From Campylobacter gracilis (GTDB lineage Bacteria; Campylobacterota; Campylobacteria; Campylobacterales; Campylobacteraceae), in NCBI RefSeq assembly GCF_018374135.1, contig NZ_JAHAFS010000017.1, positions 1 to 54,360 on the forward strand: 54,360 nt of DNA, written 5' to 3'. Made by a program: the position numbers and the translations under genes. Positions 33,802-42,608 of the stretch are shown here, piece after piece; position 1 is the first letter of the stretch, and the number at the start of each line of letters is the position of its first letter. The notes under the pieces are model-generated. The model was not told the origin of the DNA, did no database searches, and worked only from the letters and a program-made list of their open reading frames with translations.

Positions 33802-34343
33802 ATTTACAAATTTGACCCGCGCAAGTCGTTAAAAGCGGATCCGTTTAAATTTGAGCGGATTTACTAGCAACCGACGCGGCTGTATTTGCGGCGCGAAACG
33901 GCGCCTCACGAAAGTGCAAGCTAGTAAGCGCATGAACGGTGCAAATTTTATGCGCGAGCTTTACGAGCACAATGCGATGGGATGGCGCAAAGAGCGTAAA
34001 TTTTACGGGCGCGGCGTAGCGGCTAACGCAAAGTACAAACATAGCCGCAATATGAAATTTTGATTTATTCACAGGCACGCTTTGCGATGAAGCAGCCTGC
34101 ACGAAATATAAAATCGCTCCGATTTCTGGCAAGCGCGCGCCGAGCCGTATATGCGCCCATAAATATAAAAGCGGCGACAGTCGGTGTTTTTAGGCGCACA
34201 CGGCGCAGCCTTTCACGACGGCGAGCGGTGGCGGCTGATATTTTAATAATCGCGCTATGGAGAAAATGAAATAGGCGGCGCGAAGAGCGTAAATTTAACG
34301 GGTGCCGTATAATAGGGCGCTTCAAAGCGGAAGGACGGTAGGG
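33802..34343. other. Spacer before the DUF3108 gene
   Basis: About 540 bp. Two short plus frames (33851-34063 and 34060-34269) are open but have no domain or convincing ribosome binding site. No RNA gene or IS recognised. Confidence 0.4.
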
Positions 34344-35201
34344 ATGAAATTTTTTGCTACTTTGATTTTGTGCGCGAGCGCGCTTTTTGGCGAGACGATC
34401 AGCGCGAAATATGAGATTTCGTTCGGCATCTTCGGCGCGGTCGGCAGCGCAAACACGCGGCTCGTGCGGCAGAGCGATCGCTACGAGATCGTCATGGATG
34501 CCGTTGCACAGGGCGTCGCGGGCAGCCTAAGCGGGCAAAGGCGCGAGAGCTTCCGCTCGAAGGGGCGCATCGTGGCGGGGCTTTTGATGCCCGATCTCTA
34601 CGTCCATGAGGTCTCGCGCAAAAAGGGCAAAACGACGAAAAACGAGCGCAAAACCTACGCCTTCGACTACGCGCGCAAAACGATAAAATTTCAAAAGTTC
34701 AAGGGCGCGGGCGGCGAGCTACAGCTCGTAAGCGATGAAATTCTGCCCTATTTTGCGACGAACGACCTGCTGAGTTTGTTTTTCAATTTCTCTAAAATCC
34801 CACACTCGGGCGATAAATTTTTCGTCCGAGCCGCGGGCGCAAAAGGCGCTGACGGAAGGATCGACATCGAAAGGCCGCGCGGAAGCGCCGCTGCAAATAT
34901 CGCAAGCGAGCTTGGCGTCGCGCCGCCTAGCGAGACGGATGCAAACTCCGGCGCAGCGGCAAGCGCAAGCTCTAGCGGAGCAGATACGAAAACCGGCACA
35001 AAGGACGTAAATTTTAAAGGGCACGGCGCGGGCGCGGATAAGCAGGCTGCAGCGATCTACGTGGTTTTCATAAACCAGCCGATATTTTCGAGCAGCCGAG
35101 GCGAGCTGCACCTGAGCCTAAACGAACGCGGTTACGCCGATCGCGCCGTTTTGAAGGACGTGCTGCTCTTCGGCGACATCCGCGCGCGGCTCGTGGAGTG
35201 A
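34344..35201 (+). CDS. DUF3108 periplasmic protein
   Basis: A 285-residue secreted protein: signal peptide MKFFATLILCASALFGETI, then the DUF3108 fold (ISAKYEISFGIFGAVGSANT, SFRSKGRIVAG, LYVHEV, YAFDYARKTIKF, DLLSLFFNF). Residues about 180-235 are an Ala/Ser/Gly/Thr-rich low-complexity piece that interrupts the domain before the final IYVVFINQP ... HLSLNERGYADRAVLKDVLLFGDI. ATG 34344 follows AAGGACGGTAGGG. Function unknown; family members are linked to the envelope. Confidence 0.8.
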   Translation: MKFFATLILCASALFGETISAKYEISFGIFGAVGSANTRLVRQSDRYEIVMDAVAQGVAGSLSGQRRESFRSKGRIVAGLLMPDLYVHEVSRKKGKTTKNERKTYAFDYARKTIKFQKFKGAGGELQLVSDEILPYFATNDLLSLFFNFSKIPHSGDKFFVRAAGAKGADGRIDIERPRGSAAANIASELGVAPPSETDANSGAAASASSSGADTKTGTKDVNFKGHGAGADKQAAAIYVVFINQPIFSSSRGELHLSLNERGYADRAVLKDVLLFGDIRARLVE

Positions 35202-35229
35202 GACTTCGTAAATTCGAAAAATGCATGAG

Positions 35230-35775
35230 TTAAAAATTTTTAACTCTTAAAAGATAATTTGGTCCGTCTAGGTCTTTATTAAATTTTAGTTTCATATATT
35301 TTTTAAGCTCGTTATATTCTTTATTAGTGGGTATAAATATAAAAAATTTATTGTAAAGCGCGTCTATAATTAAAGCATCGACAAACCTACATGAAAATAA
35401 TCCGCCCTTAAACAGATGAAAAATCATTTGCGGTATAAAAAGAAAGATAATCGCTCCCATGCAGCAAAATAACATTATAAAGACTATCATAGAGTCATCA
35501 AATATCGCGCCATAAATATAAGCGAGTACGTATATGGCAAGACAGGTTTTTCCTGCGATTCTTTCCGTTTCCGTATATTTATGTGTTTCGCTTTCATAAA
35601 AAAATGCGAAAGTCTTTTTGAAATATAAAATCTCATCAAATTTCATTACGAGCTGCTCGCCTGATTTTATACATTTTATGCTTGAGTTTAAAAATATAAA
35701 TTTTCTTCCGTAATGCTGCGAAAAACCCTTAAGGACTCTGGCAACTAAAGGTACAAATAAGTAAAATATTTGCAA
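35230..35775 (-). CDS. Unknown membrane protein, possibly the continuation of the upstream gene
   Basis: A 181-codon AT-rich frame from TTG 35775 (or ATG 35646, residue 44). It has two central hydrophobic helices (LAIYVLAYIYGAIF and MIVFIMLFCCMGAIIFLFI). It overlaps the pentapeptide gene by 47 nt in a different frame. Joining the two frames near 35750 would give one protein with a continuous hydrophobic segment, so this may be the 3' part of a frameshifted gene. Confidence 0.5.
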   Translation of the reverse strand: MQIFYLFVPLVARVLKGFSQHYGRKFIFLNSSIKCIKSGEQLVMKFDEILYFKKTFAFFYESETHKYTETERIAGKTCLAIYVLAYIYGAIFDDSMIVFIMLFCCMGAIIFLFIPQMIFHLFKGGLFSCRFVDALIIDALYNKFFIFIPTNKEYNELKKYMKLKFNKDLDGPNYLLRVKNF

Positions 35776-36247
35776 CTTTTCTATCGTAGGGGATATTAAA
35801 TACTAAATTTATAAACATGGCAAAACAAAGCAATACCGCTATAGTTATAATATATACGATCGTTATATAATCTTTGATTACTAGCGGCTCTTTGTCGTAA
35901 TCTCGAGTTTTAGCGCCCCGCGATGAAACACCGCCCGGGTTTAAATTTTGAAATTTTACCTCATCTTTTGAGTTTAAATTCATGTCGTTTAAATTTCTAT
36001 CTCGGAAATTTGCGCCGCAAAGATGATCGGGTTGCGATTCGGGGTCTGTTTGATTAAAATTCGCATTTTTAAAGCTTTTGCTACTCAAATTTGCATCGTT
36101 TAAATTTAATGATCTGCGATCCATTGCATCGCTTAAATCCGCATCGTCAAAGATGTCAGCGCTAGCGCCTTTTCGAAGCTTTTGCTTGAAAGTCCGACGT
36201 CGTTCGTTTAGAGGCTTTTTAGATTCCTCAAGCAGCACTTTATCCAA
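35729..36247 (-). CDS. Pentapeptide-repeat protein with one or more membrane helices
   Basis: A 172-codon frame from TTG 36247, with AAGGA about 8 nt upstream. Residues about 30-105 carry pentapeptide repeats centred on Leu/Phe (DADLS, NDANL, KNANF, CGANF, RNLND), which form right-handed beta-helices. A hydrophobic helix follows (YITIVYIITIAVLLCFAMFI). The C-terminus CTFSCQSP appears abrupt. The gene and its neighbour are AT-rich compared with flanking genes. Role unknown. Confidence 0.6.
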   Translation of the reverse strand: MDKVLLEESKKPLNERRRTFKQKLRKGASADIFDDADLSDAMDRRSLNLNDANLSSKSFKNANFNQTDPESQPDHLCGANFRDRNLNDMNLNSKDEVKFQNLNPGGVSSRGAKTRDYDKEPLVIKDYITIVYIITIAVLLCFAMFINLVFNIPYDRKVANILLICTFSCQSP

Positions 36248-36426
36248 AAAATATCCTTAAGCTTAAACGCTCGTATTTTATAATTTCAGGCTTAAATCGC
36301 AATAAATCGCGCCCATTTCGTGAGCTTTTGATTTTATTTAAAATATGTTTTTACATCGCGCCGCATACAGCGCAATTACGACAGCAAGGGCGCGGCAACG
36401 GAAACAAACCGCGTTTTTGGATCGAT

Positions 36427-37575
36427 TTATTTCTTAAATTTTCTTATGAAATCGCTCGCGTCCCGCGCAGCCATTGCAGGGCTCATAACGGCGATCCTGT
36501 CGGCTCCCGCGCGTAAGACGGAGGCGAAATTGTGCGGCGTGATGCCGCCTAGCGCGTAGATTTCGCCCGCGAAAAACTCCCGCACGGCGCGGATCAAATT
36601 TAGCCCCTTCGGCGCTAGCCCCGCCTTACAATCAGTCGCGAAGATGTGGCTCAGGCAGATCGCGTTCGCGCCCAGCTCCAGCGCCTCGCGCGCTTCCGCC
36701 TCGCTGTGGCAGGAAGCGACCAGTTTTTTGAAATTTGCACGCAAAAACTCCGCGCCGTGCGCCGCGCTAAAGCTCCGCAAAACCCCGAGCGGCAGCCATA
36801 AATTTCTCTCGCCTGCCCGCAGCGCAAAATCTGCAAAATTATGCACAAAGATCGCAGGCTGGTGGCTAGAACGCTCTGCGCTCTGCGCACCCTCCGCACT
36901 CTGCGAGCTCCCCGCATTTTTTGCACTATGCACATCATTTGCATTTTCTGTACTTTGCGCACCCTGCATCCTTTCCGCATTTTCTGCGCCCCGTACGCCT
37001 TCTGTCGCGAGTTTCGTTTCGCTTGCAGCGCCACGAAGCGAAATCTCGCCCGGTGCGCTATCATTCGCGCAGTTTGCAGCGCTGGTAAAATTTTCAGACA
37101 AAATTTCATCTAAAACGCAAGCGGAATTTTTAGACCGTATCTCATCTGTGGCGGCACCGTGCTTGCGGGCTGTATCCGCGCAAAGCTCGCTCTTGTCGCC
37201 GCCCAAATCGAGCTTTTTTCGAGAAACTTCGTCTGCACCGCGCTCGCAGAGCAAAATTTTATCAGCGTAGGCCGCGCTCACGTCTAATTCGCCCTCAAGA
37301 GCTTGGATTTTGCCAAATTTAGCAGTACAAGCTTCATTTGCAATAATTCCGTCCGCACGGGCTGTATCCGCGCAAAACCCGCTCTTGCAGGCGAGTAAAA
37401 TTTTACCAAACAGCGCTGCATAGGCCGCTTCGTCTAAATCCTTTTCGCGCACGACGATCTCGCCTGCGCCCGCCGCGGCAAAATCCGCTATGCGCGCGAG
37501 CAGCGCCGCCTCACCGCCGCAGAGCGCGCGGTTCGTAATGATCGTAATGCGCGAAGCAAGCTCTAAATCTAGCAT
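36427..37575 (-). CDS. thiE: Thiamine-phosphate synthase family protein ThiE/TenI with a 175-residue insert
   Basis: Couples the pyrimidine and thiazole halves of thiamine, or belongs to the closely related TenI group. N-terminal ITIITNRALCGG and IVVREKDLDEAAYAAL, then IFVHNFADFAL, CHSEAEAREALELGANAICLSHIF, YALGGITPHNFASVLRAGADRIAVMSP cover the TIM barrel. Homologues are about 200 aa; this ORF is 382. Residues about 62-237 (DNA about 36865-37390) are a repeated low-complexity insert in which CADTAR occurs twice and GAQS/ENA units follow. The last gene of the thi cluster. Confidence 0.88.
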   Translation of the reverse strand: MLDLELASRITIITNRALCGGEAALLARIADFAAAGAGEIVVREKDLDEAAYAALFGKILLACKSGFCADTARADGIIANEACTAKFGKIQALEGELDVSAAYADKILLCERGADEVSRKKLDLGGDKSELCADTARKHGAATDEIRSKNSACVLDEILSENFTSAANCANDSAPGEISLRGAASETKLATEGVRGAENAERMQGAQSTENANDVHSAKNAGSSQSAEGAQSAERSSHQPAIFVHNFADFALRAGERNLWLPLGVLRSFSAAHGAEFLRANFKKLVASCHSEAEAREALELGANAICLSHIFATDCKAGLAPKGLNLIRAVREFFAGEIYALGGITPHNFASVLRAGADRIAVMSPAMAARDASDFIRKFKK

Positions 37576-38195
37576 CCGCTCGCTCCCTTAAGCCCAAAAT
37601 CCCCGCCCGTGGACGGCGTCGCACTCAAATTTAAAATTTTGCCTGCGATGCTAGAAATTAAAATTTTACTTGCTAGGGCGAGCGCCAAAATCCCCGCCGT
37701 CACGCCATATTTCAAAATTTCGCTCGCCTTAACAAGGGCTGAAATTTCCATCGCAGCGCTAAAACTCAAAGCGTTCGCCCAGCTCATCGATTTTAGCGAC
37801 CTTACGTTGCCGCGGCATAAGAACCCGAAGCTCGCGCCGTTTTTAAATTTAAAATTTGCGTCGCCCGCGGGCTTGGAATTTGCGTCACCTTTAAATTTTA
37901 AATCCGCGTATGTATTCCGAGATCTTAAATTTACACGCGCATTTTGTATCTCAAAATTTCCCGCGTCAGCTGACACGACATCGAAAATTTTATCATCTGC
38001 CATAGCGCCAGAAATTTTATCACGACATGCGGCGCTGCAAAATTCGGCGTCGTATTTTACGCTACAAATTTTACTTCTGCGCCGAGTAGCGCGAAATACG
38101 CCCTCGAGCCCGGCGCTGCAAATCTCGCGTCTAACGCCGTAAATTTCATCCACGCACACGGTAAAATTTCGCGCCTCACACATAGATATACTCAC
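37569..38195 (-). CDS. Unknown ORF between thiH and thiE
   Basis: A 208-codon frame that overlaps thiH by 20 nt and thiE by 7 nt. It is rich in Ala, Lys, Ser and Phe/Ile at roughly five-residue intervals (DAEFC, RDKIS, AGNFE, DANFKFK), the footprint of AAATTT-containing DNA. A moderately hydrophobic stretch lies near the C-terminus (YGVTAGILALALASKILISSI). No domain recognised. It may be translated because it links two genes without a gap, but it could be a repeat tract. Confidence 0.4.
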   Translation of the reverse strand: MSISMCEARNFTVCVDEIYGVRREICSAGLEGVFRATRRRSKICSVKYDAEFCSAACRDKISGAMADDKIFDVVSADAGNFEIQNARVNLRSRNTYADLKFKGDANSKPAGDANFKFKNGASFGFLCRGNVRSLKSMSWANALSFSAAMEISALVKASEILKYGVTAGILALALASKILISSIAGKILNLSATPSTGGDFGLKGASGC

Positions 38196-39309
38196 TCATC
38201 AGCGGCTGCAGCCCGCCACCGCGGATCGCCTCGCAGACCTCGCTTACGCTGCGCGCGTCGCTGATCTCGAACTGCTCGTCGCCCCTCTGCTCGCTGTGTC
38301 CGCCGATACCCACGCTCACGCCCGCCGAAATTTTGCTCGCCGCGATCCTAATCGCATTGTCGCGGAAGCCTGCCCTCTCGCGCGTGGAGATCGTGATCTG
38401 CGCACTTGGCAGCAGCAGCCGATACGCGCACATGACCTGCAGCAGCTCGCGCTCGCCGACGTCCTTCGGGTTTATTTTGTCGTTGTTGATAATCGGGCGC
38501 AGGCGCGGCACTGAAAAGGCAATCTCGGCGCGCGGGTACTTGCGCTGAAGCAGCCACGCGTGCACGCCCGTGGCAAAGGCATCGCGGCGGAAGTCCCCAA
38601 GCCCCAAAAGCGCCGCAAAGCCCACGCCGCGCATACCGCCTCTGATCGCGCGCTCTTGAGCTGCGAAGCGATACGCAAAAACGCGCTTGTTGCCCGCAAG
38701 ATGCAGCTGTGCGTAGCGCGCGGGATCGTATGTTTCTTGAAAAACGGTGACAAAATCGACGCCGCAAGCGTGCAAATAGGCATAATCGGCGGAATTTAGC
38801 GGATAAATTTCGACGCCGATTACCTTAAAATACTGCCGCGCGAGCTCGCAGGCGCGCCCGATGTAGCGTACGGGGCTGTTTTTCTCGCTCTCGCCGGTGA
38901 GGATCAAAATTTCCTCCAGCCCGCTTGCCGCGATCGCCTCAAACTCCGCCTTTAGCTGCGCCTCATCGAGCCTTGCGCGCGCGATTTTGTTTTTGCAATT
39001 AAAGCCGCAGTAAACACACAGATTGTCGCAGTAGTTTGAGATGTAAATCGGCGTGAAAACGGCGATGTTGCTACCAAAATGCGCCGCTTTTTCGCGCGCT
39101 GCGACACGGGCGATCTGCTCCAAATGCTCGCCCGCGCGCACGCTTAGTAGAGCGGCAAAATCGCGCAGACCTCTGTTTTTCGCGCCGATCGCCCTTTGCA
39201 CGTCAGCCTCGCTCGCCTCCTCGCAAAAGCCCTCGCGCAGAGCGAGCGTGCGCTCCATCATCTCGCTTCCGATATCCTCCATGCCTGCTAGATAGCCGGT
39301 TTTGTTCAT
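38176..39309 (-). CDS. thiH: Radical SAM 2-iminoacetate synthase
   Basis: Cleaves tyrosine to dehydroglycine for thiazole formation (377 aa). The radical-SAM cluster site is CDNLCVYCGF; further motifs are IFTPIYISNYC, LTGESE, VEIYPLNSADY, VFQETYDPARYA, RPIINNDKINPKDV and TISTRERAGFRDN. It works with ThiG. ATG 39309 has AAAGGAAAA upstream; the cluster upstream is interrupted by a plus-strand Sel1 gene. Confidence 0.95.
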   Translation of the reverse strand: MNKTGYLAGMEDIGSEMMERTLALREGFCEEASEADVQRAIGAKNRGLRDFAALLSVRAGEHLEQIARVAAREKAAHFGSNIAVFTPIYISNYCDNLCVYCGFNCKNKIARARLDEAQLKAEFEAIAASGLEEILILTGESEKNSPVRYIGRACELARQYFKVIGVEIYPLNSADYAYLHACGVDFVTVFQETYDPARYAQLHLAGNKRVFAYRFAAQERAIRGGMRGVGFAALLGLGDFRRDAFATGVHAWLLQRKYPRAEIAFSVPRLRPIINNDKINPKDVGERELLQVMCAYRLLLPSAQITISTRERAGFRDNAIRIAASKISAGVSVGIGGHSEQRGDEQFEISDARSVSEVCEAIRGGGLQPLMSEYIYV

Positions 39310-39486
39310 CTTTAATATTTTCCTTTTAAATTTTCATTTCAATTCTATGCAGCACGTTTTTGCGTGTAAATTTAGGCGCCGCAAAGTTTCTTTTCGTTTG
39401 GTTTAGAAGCGCATTTTAGCAGGATTTCGGTAAAAAATTTTAAAACGGAGCGCCCCGTTCGCATTTTAAATTTTAGTGATTATTAA

Positions 39487-39495
39487 GGGGGGGGG
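39487..39495 (+). repeat. Homopolymeric G9 tract upstream of the Sel1 gene
   Basis: Nine consecutive G residues, 116 nt before the Sel1 start and 177 nt before the thiH start on the other strand. G tracts of 8-12 are the classical phase-variation tracts of Campylobacter. Here it lies outside any supported ORF, so variation would act on transcription. Confidence 0.85.
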
Positions 39496-39610
39496 TATAC
39501 TTCTGTGAAATTTTTTAAAAGCAAGGAGACAAATAAAATTTTAACTATCTAAAATGACAATATCTGACGATTAAAAATGAAATAATACGAAAAATTTTAA
39601 AGGAGAAAGA

Positions 39611-40228
39611 ATGAAAAAAATCATCTTAGGTTTAGCCCTATTAGGCTATTTGGCTTTCGGCGAAACGCAATTTCAATCGCAAAGAAAACAATTTGAGCAA
39701 AAGTGCGAAGCGGGAGACCCTGAATACTGTGGTCATGCCGGTGCTCTTTATCACAGCCCAACCGAGCTAGGAGGAGATGCATCCGATAGGGATTACAAAA
39801 AGACGCTTTGTTTTTACAAAAAAGCTTGCGATGGAAATGTTTATGAGGCTTGCTCGGATTTGGGAGCAATGTATTTTAGCGGCAAAGGAGTAAAAAAAGA
39901 TTATAAAAAGGCTGTCGAGCTATTCGATAAAGCTTGCAATGGCGGACTTGCGAACGGCTGCAACAATTTAGGTCATATGTATGCGCATGGCAAAGGGGTA
40001 AAAAGAGATATGACACGGGCTATGGAATATACCGGAAGAGCTTGCGATGCGGGGAGCTGGGTAGCGTGCGGGAATTTTGCTTCAGGTCTTCAAGCCGATG
40101 GCGACAAAGCAAGAGCGGTGCAATACTATCAAAAAGCCTGCGAAATGGGCAAAAAGGACCCGGTGCTATTAGACTATGAAAAAGACTATTTACGAAAATA
40201 CTGCGACAAATACGACATACTAAAATAG
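39611..40228 (+). CDS. Secreted Sel1-repeat (Hcp-like) protein
   Basis: A 205-residue protein with a signal peptide (MKKIILGLALLGYLAFG) and about four Sel1-like repeats with paired Cys residues (KKACDGNVYEACSDLGAMYFSGKGV, DKACNGGLANGCNNLGHMYAHGKGV, RACDAGSWVACGNFA). Helicobacter cysteine-rich proteins (Hcp) share this form; some are immunogenic or bind penicillin. ATG 39611 follows AAAGGAGAAAG. It is AT-rich and inserted, on the opposite strand, into the thi cluster. A G9 tract lies in its leader. Confidence 0.88.
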   Translation: MKKIILGLALLGYLAFGETQFQSQRKQFEQKCEAGDPEYCGHAGALYHSPTELGGDASDRDYKKTLCFYKKACDGNVYEACSDLGAMYFSGKGVKKDYKKAVELFDKACNGGLANGCNNLGHMYAHGKGVKRDMTRAMEYTGRACDAGSWVACGNFASGLQADGDKARAVQYYQKACEMGKKDPVLLDYEKDYLRKYCDKYDILK

Positions 40229-40525
40229 CCCGCCGATCAATCGGGTTTCTCTCGATCGGGCTGCTTTCAGCCCGATTAAATTTTAAAATTTGATCGCCGA
40301 GCCTGCTGCGCGCTACACCGCTGCCAAATTACTTTTCGCCGCAGCGCTTTAAGACGCCTAGCAAAAGTGCGGAATTTATCTCGTTTGGCATAGGGCTTAA
40401 CAAAGTGTGCTGAGATTTAACTCACATGGCGCAAAAACCTTGTGCGATATGTATGGCTCAAAAATGCAAATTCCGCACAAAAAAACACGGCTCGCGCAAC
40501 CAAGCCGCATTTAAAATTTTAACCG

Positions 40526-41287
40526 CTATCTCAAAAATCCCGTTAGCGGCGAGCTCGCACTGGCTGTCTTAGAAACGGCGCCGAGCCCCGCCAGATAGGC
40601 ATCGCGCCCCGCCTGCACGCCGAGCGCAAACGCCCGCGCCATCAGCGCCAGATCCCCGCTCGTGGCGATCGCCGTATTTACCATCACCGCAGCGCAGCCC
40701 ATCTGCATCGCCTCGCAAGCCTCGCTAGGCGCGCCGAGTCCCGCATCTACGATGATCGGCACGTCGATTTCGTCTAGCAAAATTTCGATCATCCCGCGCA
40801 TCATCAGCCCGCGATTAGAGCCTATTGGCGCAGCCAGAGGCATCACGGCGGCAGCCCCTGCGCTTACTAGATCGCGCGCGACGCACAGATCGGCGTGCAT
40901 GTAGGCAAGCGGCACGAAATCCTCGCGCGCCAGGGCTTCGCAGGCCTTGATTGTCTCGGCGTTGTCGGGCAGAAGGTATTTGCTGTCGCCTATGATCTCG
41001 ATCTTTACGAAGTCGCCGCAGCCCAGCTCGCGCGCGAGCCGTGCGATCCGCAGCGCCTCCTTGGCGTTTCGCGCGCCGCTGGTGTTTGGCAGCAGCGTGA
41101 CGCCGCGGGGAATGAAATCCAAGATATTGCGGCTCTTGCTTTCGTTCACGCGACGCAGCGCAAGCGTGACGATCTCACAGCCCGCGTGCCGCACGCAGGC
41201 GTCGATCATCGCGTGATCGAACTTGCCAGAGCCCATTATAAGGCGCGAGCTAAACTCCCTGCCGCCTAAGATCAGTTTATCGTCCAT
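40526..41287 (-). CDS. thiG: Thiazole synthase
   Basis: Forms the thiazole phosphate from DXP, ThiS thiocarboxylate and dehydroglycine (253 aa). Features are LILGGREFSSRLIMGSGKF, the Schiff-base Lys region FVKIEIIGDSKYLLPDN, GAAAVMPLAAPIGS, IIVDAGLGAPSEACEAMQMG and AVMVNTAIA. ATG 41287 follows AGAGGATAG. Confidence 0.96.
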   Translation of the reverse strand: MDDKLILGGREFSSRLIMGSGKFDHAMIDACVRHAGCEIVTLALRRVNESKSRNILDFIPRGVTLLPNTSGARNAKEALRIARLARELGCGDFVKIEIIGDSKYLLPDNAETIKACEALAREDFVPLAYMHADLCVARDLVSAGAAAVMPLAAPIGSNRGLMMRGMIEILLDEIDVPIIVDAGLGAPSEACEAMQMGCAAVMVNTAIATSGDLALMARAFALGVQAGRDAYLAGLGAVSKTASASSPLTGFLR

Positions 41288-41813
41288 TCTATCCTCTTTA
41301 GTTTAAATTTTCGTTTTTATGCGCGGCGCAGATAGCGCAATATCAGTACTCGCGCGGCGCATTATACACAGCGCGAGATTGCGGCACAGATTGTGCGCCT
41401 TGCTTCTATCACTATTTTAACGCGCTGCACGACGCCGCGCTCAAGTTTTAAAATTTCTCGTCAAATTTTATGCCACGACACAAAATTTTAAAATTTCACG
41501 CGCAGACTGCGGCCCGCTTCGCTGCGCGGAATTTTAAATCCTACGTTCAAAAGCAGCTCGCTCGCGCTGAATAAATTTTAAAATTCTACCTGCCCGCTAG
41601 CTAGGCACGGCAAATAGTTTAAATTTCGTCGTTTAAATTTAGATCTCGCGGCTAAATTTACGCGGCGCGCAGTAAATTCACATCGTCTTTAAAACACGCT
41701 GTATACCGCCGAAACGCTCGCCTGCTTCTCAAAGATAATCGCGCAAAGCTAAATTTAGCGGCAATGCACAAGGCGCGTAAATTTAGGAATGCAGACGCGC
41801 GATTAGCGGCTAG
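41288..41813. other. Non-coding tract between thiF and thiG
   Basis: About 525 bp inside the thi cluster without a supported ORF. It contains at least four AATTTTAAAATT-type palindromes (41448, 41467, 41486 and 41576 regions) and many AAATTT units. Confidence 0.5.
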
Positions 41814-42608
41814 TTAGCTCTCTTCGCCCAAAATTAGCCTAAGCGCCACGTTTGCCTGATGTGCGGCGCAGATCGCTACGCGCGGCGCGAGCAGCCCCAC
41901 ACCCTGAGCTGCGGCACTTTTGCGGTCGCCGCAGACGAAGACGTTTTTGCCGAGGCGCGTCGTGCGGATCTCGTTGGCGTCGCCGCTGCCCGCCATACCG
42001 CTAGCGCAGATCAAAAAGCGATCCGTGCCGCCGAATGCGCCAAAAATCATCGCTTTCGCCGCCGCTTCGTCGAAGCACTCGCAAATTATACGCTCGTTTT
42101 TTAAAATTTCGGCTACATTTTGCGCGGTAAGTCGCTCGTTTAAGGTTCGCACGCGCACAAACGGGTTTATGCGCGCGATTTTTTCGCGCAGAGCGGCTGT
42201 TTTGGGCTTGTAAAGATCGCCGATCTCGTACTGCTGGCGGTTCAGGTTGGTCGGCTCGACGACGTCGAAGTCGATCAAAAAGAGCTCGCCCACGCCCGCG
42301 CGCGCAAGCAGGATCGCGACGTTTGAGCCGAGCCCGCCAAGCCCGCAGATCGCCACGCGCGAGCCTTGTAGCGCCTCATTTACGGCGGGGGCATTGCGAG
42401 CAAGCATCAGCTCGCGAAGCTCCTGCGGCGATAGCTCCGCACCGCGCGCGAGCAAAAAGAGCTCATCGCCCGCCTTTAGCTCACAGTTTTGCGTGCTCGC
42501 ATAGCCGTTTATCACGGCAACCTCGCCGCTAAATTTTACTTCGCGCTTAAGCCCCTCAAGATCGCTCGCGGCCGTTTCGTAAACTTTGCCATTTAATTTT
42601 ATCTGCAT
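41814..42608 (-). CDS. thiF: ThiS-adenylyltransferase ThiF with N-terminal ubiquitin-like domain
   Basis: E1-like enzyme (264 aa) that adenylates the ThiS C-terminus. Residues 1-58 (MQIKLNGKVYE ... LKAGDELFLLARG) are a beta-grasp domain like ThiS but lacking the final Gly-Gly. Then come ICGLGGLGSNVAILLARAG with its nucleotide-binding glycines, DFDVVEPTNLNRQQY, NPFVRVRTLNERL and CECFDEAAAKAMIF. ATG 42608 follows AGGATCAAA. Confidence 0.93.
   Translation of the reverse strand: MQIKLNGKVYETAASDLEGLKREVKFSGEVAVINGYASTQNCELKAGDELFLLARGAELSPQELRELMLARNAPAVNEALQGSRVAICGLGGLGSNVAILLARAGVGELFLIDFDVVEPTNLNRQQYEIGDLYKPKTAALREKIARINPFVRVRTLNERLTAQNVAEILKNERIICECFDEAAAKAMIFGAFGGTDRFLICASGMAGSGDANEIRTTRLGKNVFVCGDRKSAAAQGVGLLAPRVAICAAHQANVALRLILGEES

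Noticed and set aside
33851..34269. Two short plus ORFs before the DUF3108 gene
   Set aside because: No domains and no convincing ribosome binding sites.
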